Of a stretch of 9,967 nt of DNA, positions 1 through 6,591 are shown one piece after another. The stretch lies in assembly GCA_031278835.1 (NCBI GenBank), contig JAITJP010000004.1, forward strand, positions 1 to 9,967, read 5' to 3'. The notes beneath the pieces are model-generated. The model searched no databases and was not told where the DNA came from. It saw only the letters and a list, made by a program, of their open reading frames with translations. Position 1 is the first letter of the stretch, and every line of letters starts with the position of its first letter. Origin of the DNA: Deltaproteobacteria bacterium (GTDB lineage Bacteria > Desulfobacterota > Desulfarculia > Adiutricales > Adiutricaceae). A program made the position numbers and the translations under genes.

Positions 1-298
1 GAAAATCTTTGGTAAAAAAGCTGGCGTAGACCTCGTTGACGGCGGCAAACTCGGCCAGATCGGTCATGAAAATCCCCACCCTGTGGACCTTTTGGAGAGA
101 GCTGCCGGCGGCTTCAATAATGGCCTGAATGTTTTTAAGCGATTGTTTGGCTTGATCGGCGGCTTTTTCGGGCATCTGGCCGGTTTTGGGGTCAAGGGGC
201 AATTGTCCGGAAACATAGATGGTCTGGCCGGAAATTAGGGCTTGGGAGTAGGGCCCGATGGCCGCCGGGGCCAGTTCGGTGGAAACGACTTTGGGCAT
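1..298 (-). CDS. ridA: RidA family enamine/imine deaminase, C-terminus cut off by window edge
   Basis: RidA (YjgF/YER057c/UK114) proteins are small cytosolic trimers that hydrolyse reactive 2-aminoacrylate and other enamine/imine intermediates released by PLP enzymes, protecting PLP enzymes from damage. The 99 visible residues follow the family closely: APAAIGPYSQA at 10-20, with the conserved Tyr17, a YVSGQLPLDPKTG segment at 28-40, a QAKQSLKNIQAIIEAAG helix at 49-65 and VNEVYASFF near 88-95. The family is usually about 125-130 residues, so roughly 27 residues, including the catalytic Arg near residue 105, lie before base 1. The ATG start is supported by GAGGT about seven bases upstream. It lies 52 bases downstream of the uppS stop on the same strand, so co-transcription with uppS is plausible. 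The family call is secure; the exact substrate is not visible. Confidence 0.93.
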   Translation of the reverse strand, partial: MPKVVSTELAPAAIGPYSQALISGQTIYVSGQLPLDPKTGQMPEKAADQAKQSLKNIQAIIEAAGSSLQKVHRVGIFMTDLAEFAAVNEVYASFFTKDF

Positions 299-320
299 AA
301 ATTACCTCGCGTTTTTAAAT

Positions 321-338
321 TTTTTGGCTAGCCAAAAA
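321..338. other. Perfect 18-base palindrome between uppS and ridA
   Basis: TTTTTGGCTAGCCAAAAA equals its own reverse complement and fills most of the uppS-ridA gap. Further A/T tracts flank it on both sides. A hairpin with a CTAG loop could act as a weak terminator or a processing stem, or the duplex could be a protein site. The stem has only two G-C pairs and no clean U tract in the uppS direction, so I do not call it a terminator. Confidence 0.5.
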
Positions 339-350
339 TTTTTTTTAGTT

Positions 351-1160
351 TTAATCGGTCCGGCCAAAGCGGCGCTGGCGGCCGTGAAAATCAGCCAGGG
401 CCGCCAGGAAATCTTTTTCGCCAAAATCAGGCCAGAGGGTTTCCGTAAAGTACAGTTCAGAGTAGGCCAATTGCCAGAGTAGGAAGTTTGAAACTCGTTT
501 GTCGCCGCCCGTGCGAATTAAAAGATCCGGGTCGGGCAGTTCCGAGGACCACATGTTTTTGGCGAATTCGTTTTCGTCAATGGCGCTGGGATCCAGTTGG
601 CCGTTTTTGGCCAAGCTGGCCAGCTTGCGGGCCGCCTCGATTAGTTCGGCCCGGCTGCCGTAGGAAAGGGCCAGGGTTAGGGTCAGATCGGTATTGAGGC
701 CGGTTAATTTTTCAGCCTGGCTTAGGGCTTTTTGGGCCGCTAGGGGCAGGCGGGCCAGATCGCCCATGGCCTTGAGGCGTACCCCGGAGGACAGAAGTTC
801 CCTGGTCTCGGAATCAACGTAGCTGATTAAAAGCTCAAAGAGATTGTCGATTTCTTCTTTGGAGCGGCCCCAGTTTTCGGTACTAAAGGTGTACAGGGTT
901 AGATAGCGCACCCCCTGTCTATGGGCGGCCTTTAGAACCGTTCGGACCGGTTCGGCCCCGGCTTTATGCCCCTCGGAGCGGCTAAGGCCCCTGGCCTTGG
1001 CCCAGCGGCCGTTTCCGTCCATGATTATGGCCACGTGGTTTGGGCCTTTGGGCCATTGGCTCTGGTCTGAGGCTGGCTTTCGCTGGTCAGGGCTTGGGTC
1101 AGGGCTTGGGTCAGGGCTTGGGTCGGTTTGGGGCGGCCGGGGCGGCTCTTGGTTGGTCAT
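351..1160 (-). CDS. uppS: Isoprenyl transferase (undecaprenyl diphosphate synthase) with a repetitive N-terminal extension
   Basis: A cis-prenyltransferase that extends farnesyl diphosphate with isopentenyl diphosphate to make the C55 lipid carrier for peptidoglycan and other surface polymers; it acts at the inner face of the cytoplasmic membrane. Hallmarks: HVAIIMDGNGRWA at 42-54 with catalytic Asp48, TFSTENW at 91-97, SYGSRAEL near 166-173, and the C-terminal block from PDPDLLIRTGGDKRVSNFLLWQ through YSELYF to LWPDF (209-246). The usual Glu of the RTGGE motif is Asp220 here. At 269 residues it is slightly longer than typical (about 230-260). The excess is a low-complexity Pro/Asp/Ser leader (residues 5-40) containing three PDPS repeats. 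There is no internal Met before the core, and AGGTG lies ten bases upstream of this ATG, so I keep the long form. It is not next to frr, cdsA or dxr, its common partners, and lies downstream of purB instead. Confidence 0.96.
   Translation of the reverse strand: MTNQEPPRPPQTDPSPDPSPDPSPDQRKPASDQSQWPKGPNHVAIIMDGNGRWAKARGLSRSEGHKAGAEPVRTVLKAAHRQGVRYLTLYTFSTENWGRSKEEIDNLFELLISYVDSETRELLSSGVRLKAMGDLARLPLAAQKALSQAEKLTGLNTDLTLTLALSYGSRAELIEAARKLASLAKNGQLDPSAIDENEFAKNMWSSELPDPDLLIRTGGDKRVSNFLLWQLAYSELYFTETLWPDFGEKDFLAALADFHGRQRRFGRTD
1087..1122. repeat. Three perfect tandem copies of a 12-base unit inside uppS
   Basis: The unit TCAGGGCTTGGG (plus-strand reading) occurs at 1087-1098, 1099-1110 and 1111-1122 without mismatch; a decayed fourth copy begins at 1123. 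Because 12 is a multiple of three, each copy adds four residues (Pro-Asp-Pro-Ser) to the UppS N-terminus without shifting the frame. Copy number could therefore vary by slippage between strains. Confidence 0.9.
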
Positions 1161-1186
1161 CTATAATCGTCACCTAAAATAAGATT

Positions 1187-1215
1187 TGAGCGCTGCTTTG
1201 GGTCGGACCCGCTCA
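1187..1215 (-). other. Hairpin in the uppS leader region
   Basis: TGAGCG at 1187-1192 can pair with CGCTCA at 1210-1215. An alternative inner pairing of GGGTC with GACCC exists inside the loop. It lies 26 bases or more upstream of the uppS start, in the 164-base purB-uppS gap. It has no adjacent U tract in the uppS direction. It could be a leader structure or chance; I do not recognise a known regulatory RNA. Confidence 0.3.
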
Positions 1216-1276
1216 GGGGCTGGGCCGGTTTTTTTTTAATTTTTTTTCTGGGCCTGGGAAAAATTAAGTCTTGAGG

Positions 1277-1318
1277 AAAAAAAAAGCATTGGGCCTTGGA
1301 TTGGCTTAATTTGGCCTA
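1277..1318 (-). terminator. Possible weak terminator after purB
   Basis: Read on the minus strand, seven bases past the purB stop, TAGGCC can pair with GGCCCA (six pairs including one G-U, 17-base loop). The pairing is followed after five bases by a run of nine T. The long loop and short stem make it weak, so read-through into uppS is likely. Confidence 0.35.
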
Positions 1319-1324
1319 GGGGGG

Positions 1325-2626
1325 CTAGATAAGGCCAATTCGGCGAAAGATCTCCGAGGTATGGCGGCTAAAGCGGTGGAGACTAAAAATCGACTCCAGT
1401 TCCTCGGGCGAAAGGCGCTCGGCGATGGCCGGATCTTCTTGAATGAGCTTTTTAAAATCACCCTGGCCAGCGGCGGCGGCCAGGGCTTTTTCTTGAACCA
1501 AGGCGTAGGCGGCCACCCTGGATAAGCCGGAACGGCAAAGGGCCAGGAGAATTTCTTGGGAATTATACAATCCACCGGTGAGATTAAGGTTGTCAAGCAT
1601 TTTTTCGGGCTTGACCACCAGGCCAGAGATTAGGCCCTTGAGGCGGCTTAGCATGAAATCGACCAGGACCGTGGCGTCGGGGGCGATTAGCCTTTCCACC
1701 GAGGAGTGACTGATGTCCCTTTCGTGCCATAAAATAACGTCTTCCAAGGCCGCCTGGGCCAGGCCCCTGACCACGCGGGCTAAACCGGAGAGATTTTCCG
1801 ATAAAATTGGGTTTTTCTTGTGGGGCATGGCCGATGAGCCTTTTTGACCTTGGCCAAAGGCTTCCTCGACCTCGGCCACCTCGGTTCTGGCCAGAAGTCT
1901 AATTTCCACGGCCAGGTGTTCAATCGAGGTGGCCATCAGGGCCAGGACTTGAAAATATTGGGCATGGATGTCTCTGGAGATGACTTGACTACTGATGGGG
2001 GTGGGTTTTAAGCCAAGTTTCGAAAGGGCCTTTTCTTCCAAGGCCGGGCAAAGCGAGACGGAGCTGTAATTGCCCACCGGGCCGGAAATTTGTCCCACCG
2101 AAATTTCTTCCACGGCCTCGTCAAAGCGTTTTAGATTTCTTTTAAACTCGGCCACGAAATAGGCCAGTTTTAGACCAAAGGTGGTGGGTTCGGCGTGGAT
2201 GCCGTGGCTACGGCCGATGGTGGGCGTGTCTTGGTATTCCAAGGTCCGGGTCCGTAAGGCTTCAATGAGAGAGACCAAGTCCTGACGAATCAAAGAGGAA
2301 GCCCGGACCAATCTTAGGGAAAGCGAGGTGTCCAATACGTCCGAGGAGGTCAGCCCATAGTGAAAAAACCGGGCGGCCGGGCCCACCCTTTCCTCAACGT
2401 CGGTTACGAAGGCGATGACGTCATGTTTGACCTGGGCCTCGATTTGGGCGATCCTAGCCGGGTCAAAGCTGGCTTTTTTGACGATCTCCTCGGCTTCCCC
2501 GGCCGGGATAAGACCCATCTCGGCCTGGGTTTTGACGACGGCCAGTTCCACTTCCAGCCAAGTGGCGTATTGGTTTTGTAAGCTCCAAATGGAAGCCATG
2601 GCCGGTCTTTGGTAGCGCTCAATCAT
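1325..2626 (-). CDS. purB: Adenylosuccinate lyase
   Basis: PurB catalyses two fumarate-releasing steps in purine synthesis: SAICAR to AICAR, and adenylosuccinate to AMP. It is a cytosolic homotetramer of the fumarase/aspartase superfamily. Visible marks are KHDVIAF at 67-73, GLTSSDVLDT at 91-100, GRSHGIHAEPTTFG at 138-151 carrying the catalytic His141, and the superfamily signature GSSAMPHKKNP at 263-273, whose serines supply the catalytic base. The C-terminal adenylosuccinate-lyase domain runs from about 350 to 433. I chose the ATG giving MIERYQRPAM, where family members usually begin. The frame stays open 18 residues further upstream (to 2680), but that stretch is non-conserved and AT-rich. 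The length of 433 residues is normal for the bacterial short form. AAGGAA lies 13 bases upstream of the ATG, a somewhat long spacing. The gene lies 94 bases downstream of miaB, behind a terminator-like hairpin, so a promoter of its own is likely, though I could not pick one. Confidence 0.97.
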   Translation of the reverse strand: MIERYQRPAMASIWSLQNQYATWLEVELAVVKTQAEMGLIPAGEAEEIVKKASFDPARIAQIEAQVKHDVIAFVTDVEERVGPAARFFHYGLTSSDVLDTSLSLRLVRASSLIRQDLVSLIEALRTRTLEYQDTPTIGRSHGIHAEPTTFGLKLAYFVAEFKRNLKRFDEAVEEISVGQISGPVGNYSSVSLCPALEEKALSKLGLKPTPISSQVISRDIHAQYFQVLALMATSIEHLAVEIRLLARTEVAEVEEAFGQGQKGSSAMPHKKNPILSENLSGLARVVRGLAQAALEDVILWHERDISHSSVERLIAPDATVLVDFMLSRLKGLISGLVVKPEKMLDNLNLTGGLYNSQEILLALCRSGLSRVAAYALVQEKALAAAAGQGDFKKLIQEDPAIAERLSPEELESIFSLHRFSRHTSEIFRRIGLI

Positions 2627-2685
2627 GACAATCTGACCGTTCCTTGTGGGAAATAAAAAATAAAAAAATGGTTCAATCAATCGAG

Positions 2686-2713
2686 AAAAATTTGGCCTCC
2701 CGGGGGGCCAAAA
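2686..2713 (-). terminator. Rho-independent terminator after miaB
   Basis: On the minus strand, eight bases after the miaB stop, TTTGGCC pairs with GGCCAAA (seven perfect pairs, arms at 2706-2712 and 2691-2697) around an eight-base GC-rich loop. Five T follow directly. It sits between miaB and purB and points in their direction. The U tract is short, so termination may be partial. Confidence 0.6.
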
Positions 2714-2720
2714 GGGGTGA

Positions 2721-4112
2721 TTAATTGAGGTTTTGAAGGGCCTTTTTTTGATTGGAATTTAATTCGCCAATTAAACTTACCGGCCAAGCCTCAAGAATTT
2801 TAACCATGACCAATTGGCCCATCAGGCTTTCCGGGCCGTCGAAATGAACCAGTTTAAGATCACGGCTCCGGCCCGAGAGTTGACCCTGGTTTCGGCCAAA
2901 GCCATCGACCAGCACTTCCAGGCTCTGGCCAATTAGGGCTTGATGTTTTTCCAAGGTAATGGCTTTTTGAACGGCCTGAAGGTGAGCCAGGCGCCTTTGT
3001 TTTTCCTTTTCTTCGATTTTATCGGGCAATAAATTGGCCTTGGTCATGGGCCGATCGCTGTATTTGAAAGAAAAAATAAAATCAAAGCCTATGCTTTCCA
3101 GCATTTTTACGGTTTGGTTAAACTCTTGTTCCGTTTCCCCGGGGAAACCCACGATTATGTCGGTTGACAGGGCCAGATTGGGGCAAGCCGCCCGAAGGGC
3201 CGAAACCAGCCAGAGATAGTGGGCCGAGTCGTAACGGCGGCCCATGGCCGCCAGAATTCGATCCGAGCCGGCCTGGAGCGGCAAATGCAAGTGTTCGCAT
3301 AGGTTGGGCAATTGGCCAAAAAGGTCCACCAAGGCCGGGGGAAAATCTTTGGGGTGCGAGGTGGTAAACCTTAAGCGCTCCAGGTGGGGAATATTGGCCA
3401 CCTCGGTTAAGAGTTCCACGAAATCTTGGCCCCCTCGATGGCCGGGGCGGCCATAGGAATTGACGTTTTGACCGAGTAAAGTTAATTCCAGGCTGCCTCG
3501 ATTAACCAAACTTCTGGCCTCGGCCAAAATTTCTTCCTTGGGCCTGGAGGTCTCCCGGCCCCGCAGATAAGGAACCACGCAATAGGCGCAGTAATTGTCG
3601 CATCCGGTCATGATGGTCAAAAAGGAACTGATGGGACTCGGGCCCGGCTCAAAATCCTTAAAACTGGCCAAAGCCCGGTGGTCTTGGGGCTCCGAGGCGG
3701 CCGGCTCGGTCATTAAAGGGGCTTGACCCGATAAAACTATGGGCGGCATGTCGGAAGTAAGGTTTTCCAACAACTGGGGTATTTCGCCAAGGCGCCCAGG
3801 ACCCACGACCAAGTTTAGCCAAGGTACTTGCTTTAGAAGTTTTTGGCCTTCCTGCTCGGCCACGCAGCCGCCCACGCCCAGAATCAAGGCCGGATTTTTT
3901 TGCTTTAGGGCCTTTAGACGATTAAGGTGTCCGATGACCCGTCGGGCGGCTTTTTCGCGAATCGAGCAGGTATTTAAAAAAATAAAATCAGCCCCCTCTG
4001 GCTTCTCGGCCAGTTTCCAGCCCCTTTTTTTCATTAAGGTTCCCAGGCAAGTGGAATCGTAAACGTTCATTTGGCAGCCATAGGTGACTATGTAAAGGTT
4101 TCTGGTTTTCAT
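2721..4112 (-). CDS. miaB: tRNA-2-methylthio-N6-dimethylallyladenosine synthase MiaB
   Basis: A radical-SAM methylthiotransferase that adds a methylthio group to C2 of i6A37 in tRNAs reading UNN codons, giving ms2i6A, which improves codon reading and frame keeping. Domains in order: an N-terminal MTTase domain (about 3-120) with the three ligands of the auxiliary [4Fe-4S] cluster, Cys13 (YGCQMN), Cys49 (NTCSIRE) and Cys83 (GGCVAEQEG); a radical-SAM core (about 160-380) with CDNYCAYC (Cys171, 175, 178), LLGQNVNSYG and STDIIVGFPGETE; and a C-terminal TRAM RNA-binding domain (about 388-450). The NTCSIREKA and QNVNSYG motifs fit MiaB better than MtaB or RimO. The length of 463 residues is typical. 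The start matches the family N-terminus, but the Shine-Dalgarno is poor: the nearest AGGA is 17 bases upstream, so translation may be modest. The upstream Gate-domain gene ends 104 bases away on the same strand. Confidence 0.97.
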   Translation of the reverse strand: MKTRNLYIVTYGCQMNVYDSTCLGTLMKKRGWKLAEKPEGADFIFLNTCSIREKAARRVIGHLNRLKALKQKNPALILGVGGCVAEQEGQKLLKQVPWLNLVVGPGRLGEIPQLLENLTSDMPPIVLSGQAPLMTEPAASEPQDHRALASFKDFEPGPSPISSFLTIMTGCDNYCAYCVVPYLRGRETSRPKEEILAEARSLVNRGSLELTLLGQNVNSYGRPGHRGGQDFVELLTEVANIPHLERLRFTTSHPKDFPPALVDLFGQLPNLCEHLHLPLQAGSDRILAAMGRRYDSAHYLWLVSALRAACPNLALSTDIIVGFPGETEQEFNQTVKMLESIGFDFIFSFKYSDRPMTKANLLPDKIEEKEKQRRLAHLQAVQKAITLEKHQALIGQSLEVLVDGFGRNQGQLSGRSRDLKLVHFDGPESLMGQLVMVKILEAWPVSLIGELNSNQKKALQNLN

Positions 4113-4216
4113 GCGATTGATTTAAATTTTCCTGGGTTCAAACTAGGGGCCTCGAAAGGGCCGCCCGATCCATGGCGTGGGCTTTAAAAAAATTTGTTTT
4201 TATTTTTTGGCCGAAT

Positions 4217-5173
4217 TTAGGCGTAATATTTTTTGCCAATCAAGATGGCCCTGGCCGGGGGGCGCTTGGCCAAACGTATGACCAGACCGGCCAAGAGAAC
4301 GGCGAAAATTAAACGTCCCACCAATAGCCCCCACATGCTCCCACCCATGGAAGCCAGTAGGATGGTGTCCTCCAAAAGCGAGTGGCAGATGGCCATTAGG
4401 ATGATTGAGCCGTAGATGTCGTCTTTGGGTATGTTCCCGGATTTACTTTCAGCTATAATTAAACCGCCGCCGTAAGCCAAACCCAGGAGCATGCCGATGA
4501 CCGTAATCATGGTGGCTTTTTGGCCCACGCCGGAAAGGCGCATGATCGGGCTAAGAAACAGGGTAAAGATTTTTATTAGGCCTATTTTACGCATGACGGC
4601 CATCAAGACCAGTAGGAACCAAACGATGGCGAAAATGGCCGCCAGAGATTTTATGGAGCTCCAAAGCCACAGGCCCCAAGGCGGTAAGGGGTCGGCCGAA
4701 AAAGTCACGATAAACTCGGCTTTTTCTTGCCCCAGACCGAACCATCGACAGATTTGAATGACCATAAGGCCAAAGGCGATGGCCGAAAGGATCCTAAAAA
4801 CCGTTACCCGTAAAGGCGAGACCCCGGCCCCGCGGCAAACGCCGCCCTCCACCGGTAAGTTATGGGCGATCAGGATTATGGAGCCCAAGATGGTCGCCTG
4901 GGCCACGGTTATGGGCCCGGTCACCGGCAAGATGTTTACGAAGATGACCAGGGCCGTATAGTTATTGGTCAACATGGCCGAAACCCAAACAAAGGCCATT
5001 TCTTTGGGCAGGCCGATTAGAGCCATGATTGGCTCAAAGGGCATGGAGATGTAGCTAAGAATGTTAAACCACATCAAAAAACGAACCAAGATCAAGGCCG
5101 GGACCGTAAGTTTTACTTGTATCATCCAGGCTTCGAAGGATAATTTGAGCGTATTGAGCAAAAATTTTTTCAT
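4217..5173 (-). CDS. Nucleoside-recognition (Gate) domain integral membrane protein, two-repeat form
   Basis: A hydrophobic inner-membrane protein of 318 residues with about eight predicted spans by eye. It resembles the nucleoside-recognition/Gate family that includes the SpmA/SpmB spore maturation proteins and YjiG/YjiH. Two halves carry the same core: GSIILIA-HNLPVE at 97-109 and GSIILMAICHSLLED at 255-269, so H104 and H264 are equivalent, as expected of an internal duplication. Other features are GLPKEMAFVWVSAMLTNNYTA near 54-74, a Gly-rich GLAYGGG near 231-237, and a short basic tail. The transported or sensed ligand is unknown; 'nucleoside' is only the family name. I prefer the ATG at 5173 over the in-frame TTG two codons upstream (5179). 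Neither has a clear Shine-Dalgarno. The gene is divergent from the Fe-S protein at 5689, and its upstream DNA is the AT-rich palindrome island. Family call fairly secure, function not. Confidence 0.82.
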   Translation of the reverse strand: MKKFLLNTLKLSFEAWMIQVKLTVPALILVRFLMWFNILSYISMPFEPIMALIGLPKEMAFVWVSAMLTNNYTALVIFVNILPVTGPITVAQATILGSIILIAHNLPVEGGVCRGAGVSPLRVTVFRILSAIAFGLMVIQICRWFGLGQEKAEFIVTFSADPLPPWGLWLWSSIKSLAAIFAIVWFLLVLMAVMRKIGLIKIFTLFLSPIMRLSGVGQKATMITVIGMLLGLAYGGGLIIAESKSGNIPKDDIYGSIILMAICHSLLEDTILLASMGGSMWGLLVGRLIFAVLLAGLVIRLAKRPPARAILIGKKYYA

Positions 5174-5290
5174 ATACAAGACAGTAACTTACGATACAAG
5201 TTTTTCTAAACTTATAAGTTAGATATTTAGCGCTAAATATATTTTATGTAATACTTTTTTCTGAAAAATATGACATATATGAGTTTTTTT
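5174..5290. promoter_or_regulatory. AT-rich upstream island with perfect palindromes (probable promoter/operator of the Gate gene)
   Basis: I count only 16 G or C in bases 5201-5290, in contrast to the GC-rich surroundings. Perfect palindromes are ATATTTAGCGCTAAATAT (5223-5240), AACTTATAAGTT (5209-5220) and CATATATG (5274-5281). ATACAAG is repeated at 5174-5180 and 5194-5200, exactly 20 bases apart, the first copy abutting the start codon. Several minus-strand -10-like words occur (for example TATAAG), but I cannot assign a confident -35. The arrangement fits binding of a dimeric regulator just upstream of the membrane-protein gene; this is an inference. Confidence 0.5.
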
Positions 5291-5300
5291 TGGTTATTAA

Positions 5301-5674
5301 ACTAGGTCGGCCCATGGCTGGCCTGGGGCCCTAGGCCTGGAGCCCCAGACTTGGCGGATTAGATTCTACACGGGCGGGAATTTAAAGTCCAGAGCGGCAG
5401 ACCAGATTGCCCAGAAAAGTCCAGGCCGGTCAAGTTTTTTTTTAAAACCAAAGGCCCCTTCCGGCCAGCCCTAAAAAAGCCACTCACGGGTCAGGCGAAA
5501 AAACCCTCGTAAAGGCCCTTTATAAGCCCGTGGCGGGGCGCGTTGGCCAAAATGGACATATTTATAGCTTCAGGGGCTTACCGCTCGTCTCAGGGGCTCT
5601 GGGAGGCTTTTTGGGGCTGATGGTAAAATGAGTGAGTTTTGACGTTAAAGTCTATCTTTAGTCAGTATTTAGCC
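5301..5674. other. Non-coding stretch upstream of the Fe-S protein gene
   Basis: I see no gene of supportable quality here. Besides the hairpin at 5323-5348 it holds a direct repeat TCAGGGGCT at 5570-5578 and 5590-5598, start-to-start distance 20 bases. A -35-like TTGACG lies at 5639-5644 on the plus strand, but no good -10 follows at 16-18 bases. A 22-codon ORF at 5552-5620 lacks a ribosome binding site. The promoter of the 5689 gene must lie in this stretch or in the AT-rich part, but I cannot place it. Confidence 0.45.
5323..5348. other. GC-rich hairpin in the divergent intergenic region
   Basis: CTGGGGC (5323-5329) pairs perfectly with GCCCCAG (5342-5348) around a 12-base loop that itself contains CCTAGG. 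No T run follows on either strand, so it is not a standard terminator. No known RNA motif is recognised. Confidence 0.35.
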
Positions 5675-5688
5675 GAGGTGGTGTTATC

Positions 5689-6576
5689 ATGGTTCACTTA
5701 TCCGTGAATCAAAGGTCTTTGGAGAGCCAAGGGGTCTTAAATCTCTTAGAAAGGGAGGCCGCCTCTTTCATGGATGGGCCGGCCAACGACAATCGCTCAA
5801 CCGAAAAGCCCGAAAAAGCCTACGCCAGTCCCTTTTTGGGCGTGGCGGCCGGGGATGACGCCTATTGGGAGAAAATAGCCCAGGCCGCCGGGGAAAGGCA
5901 TTGGCAACCCCTGGAGGCCTTTAAAAAAGCCTTTCCCCAAAGCCAAATCATGGCCGGCCAACTCTCCGTGCTGGTTATGGTCTGCCCCCAAACCCCAGAA
6001 ACCATCCAGGATCAAAAGGCCTCAAGCGGTTTTCCCGCCGAGCGCTGGATTAGGAGCCGCTTTTATCACGAGCAAATCGTGGGGGCCCTGTGCGAGCACC
6101 TGGCCGGCTACTTAATGAACCTGGGCTATCTGGCCATGGTTCCGGACCACTTGAACGATTTTACCGTCTACCCCCATGAGCGTTTTCAGTTGGCCTCGAC
6201 TTGGTCACACCGCCACGCCGCTTTCGTGGCCGGGCAGGGCACCTTCGGACTCTGTGACGCCTTGATTACCAAGGTCGGTAAGGCCCACCGCTTGGGTACG
6301 GTCATCGTCAATTGCCGCCTACCGGTAACCCCCAGGTCCTATAGCCAAACCTATGAGTATTGCCTTTTTTACTCCAAAGGATCCTGCCATAAATGCGCCA
6401 AACGCTGCCCGGTCGGGGCCATTTCCAGCGCCGGCCATGACAAAAACTTATGCCAGGGATTTTTGAATTCCACCAAAGCCATTATCAAAGAAAAGTCCCC
6501 GGATCTTAGCGGGGCCTACGGCTGCGGACTATGCCAAACCAACGTTCCCTGCGAAGTCCGAGTCCCTGGGCACTGA
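5689..6576 (+). CDS. QueG-related 4Fe-4S protein (often labelled epoxyqueuosine reductase; function uncertain)
   Basis: A 295-residue soluble protein that looks like a short, divergent relative of epoxyqueuosine reductase QueG, with a C-terminal ferredoxin-like iron-sulfur part. WIRSRFYHEQIVGALCEHLAGYL at 120-142 parallels the QueG 'DYH...' helix. WSHRHAAFVAGQGTFGLCDALIT at 172-194 parallels its AGLGWIGKNT region. Cysteines suitable for clusters are 225, 233, 236, 240 (CHKCAKRCP), 255, 279, 282 and 288 (GCGLCQTNVPC). The usual first Cys of CxxCxxCxxxCP is Lys230, so Cys225 may serve instead. The acidic DxxPxxER-type stretch of true QueG is replaced by WSHRH, and the protein ends right after the last Cys motif, without the C-terminal HEAT-like part that makes QueG about 350-380 residues. 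Genuine queuosine synthesis is therefore doubtful; a related corrinoid/Fe-S redox role is possible. The start is well supported by GAGGTG eight bases upstream of the ATG. The first 45 residues look non-conserved. Confidence 0.75.
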   Translation: MVHLSVNQRSLESQGVLNLLEREAASFMDGPANDNRSTEKPEKAYASPFLGVAAGDDAYWEKIAQAAGERHWQPLEAFKKAFPQSQIMAGQLSVLVMVCPQTPETIQDQKASSGFPAERWIRSRFYHEQIVGALCEHLAGYLMNLGYLAMVPDHLNDFTVYPHERFQLASTWSHRHAAFVAGQGTFGLCDALITKVGKAHRLGTVIVNCRLPVTPRSYSQTYEYCLFYSKGSCHKCAKRCPVGAISSAGHDKNLCQGFLNSTKAIIKEKSPDLSGAYGCGLCQTNVPCEVRVPGH

Positions 6577-6591
6577 TTTTTACCCCCAGCC

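Noticed and set aside
997..1182. Plus-strand ORF with GLGSGLGS repeat opposite uppS
   Set aside because: Antisense shadow of the uppS tandem repeat; no ribosome binding site and the minus-strand product is clearly UppS.
2627..2680. 18-codon N-terminal extension of purB
   Set aside because: The extension is non-conserved and AT-rich; MIERYQRPAM is the usual start of the family.
5201..5290. Replication origin
   Set aside because: AT-rich, but no DnaA-box cluster (TTATCCACA-like) and no dnaA, gidA or rpmH nearby.
5361..5510. Fragments resembling a cobalamin riboswitch (GGGAA near 5380, TCC..GCGG after it, AGCCACT near 5479)
   Set aside because: The conserved GGTG-containing core between GGGAA and TCC is missing, the B12-box order does not fit, and the stretch lies about 180 bases or more before the gene. 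A covariance search would settle it.
5552..5620. 22-codon ORF upstream of the Fe-S protein gene (MDIFIASGAYR...)
   Set aside because: No ribosome binding site, no run of a regulatory amino acid, and too short to distinguish from chance.
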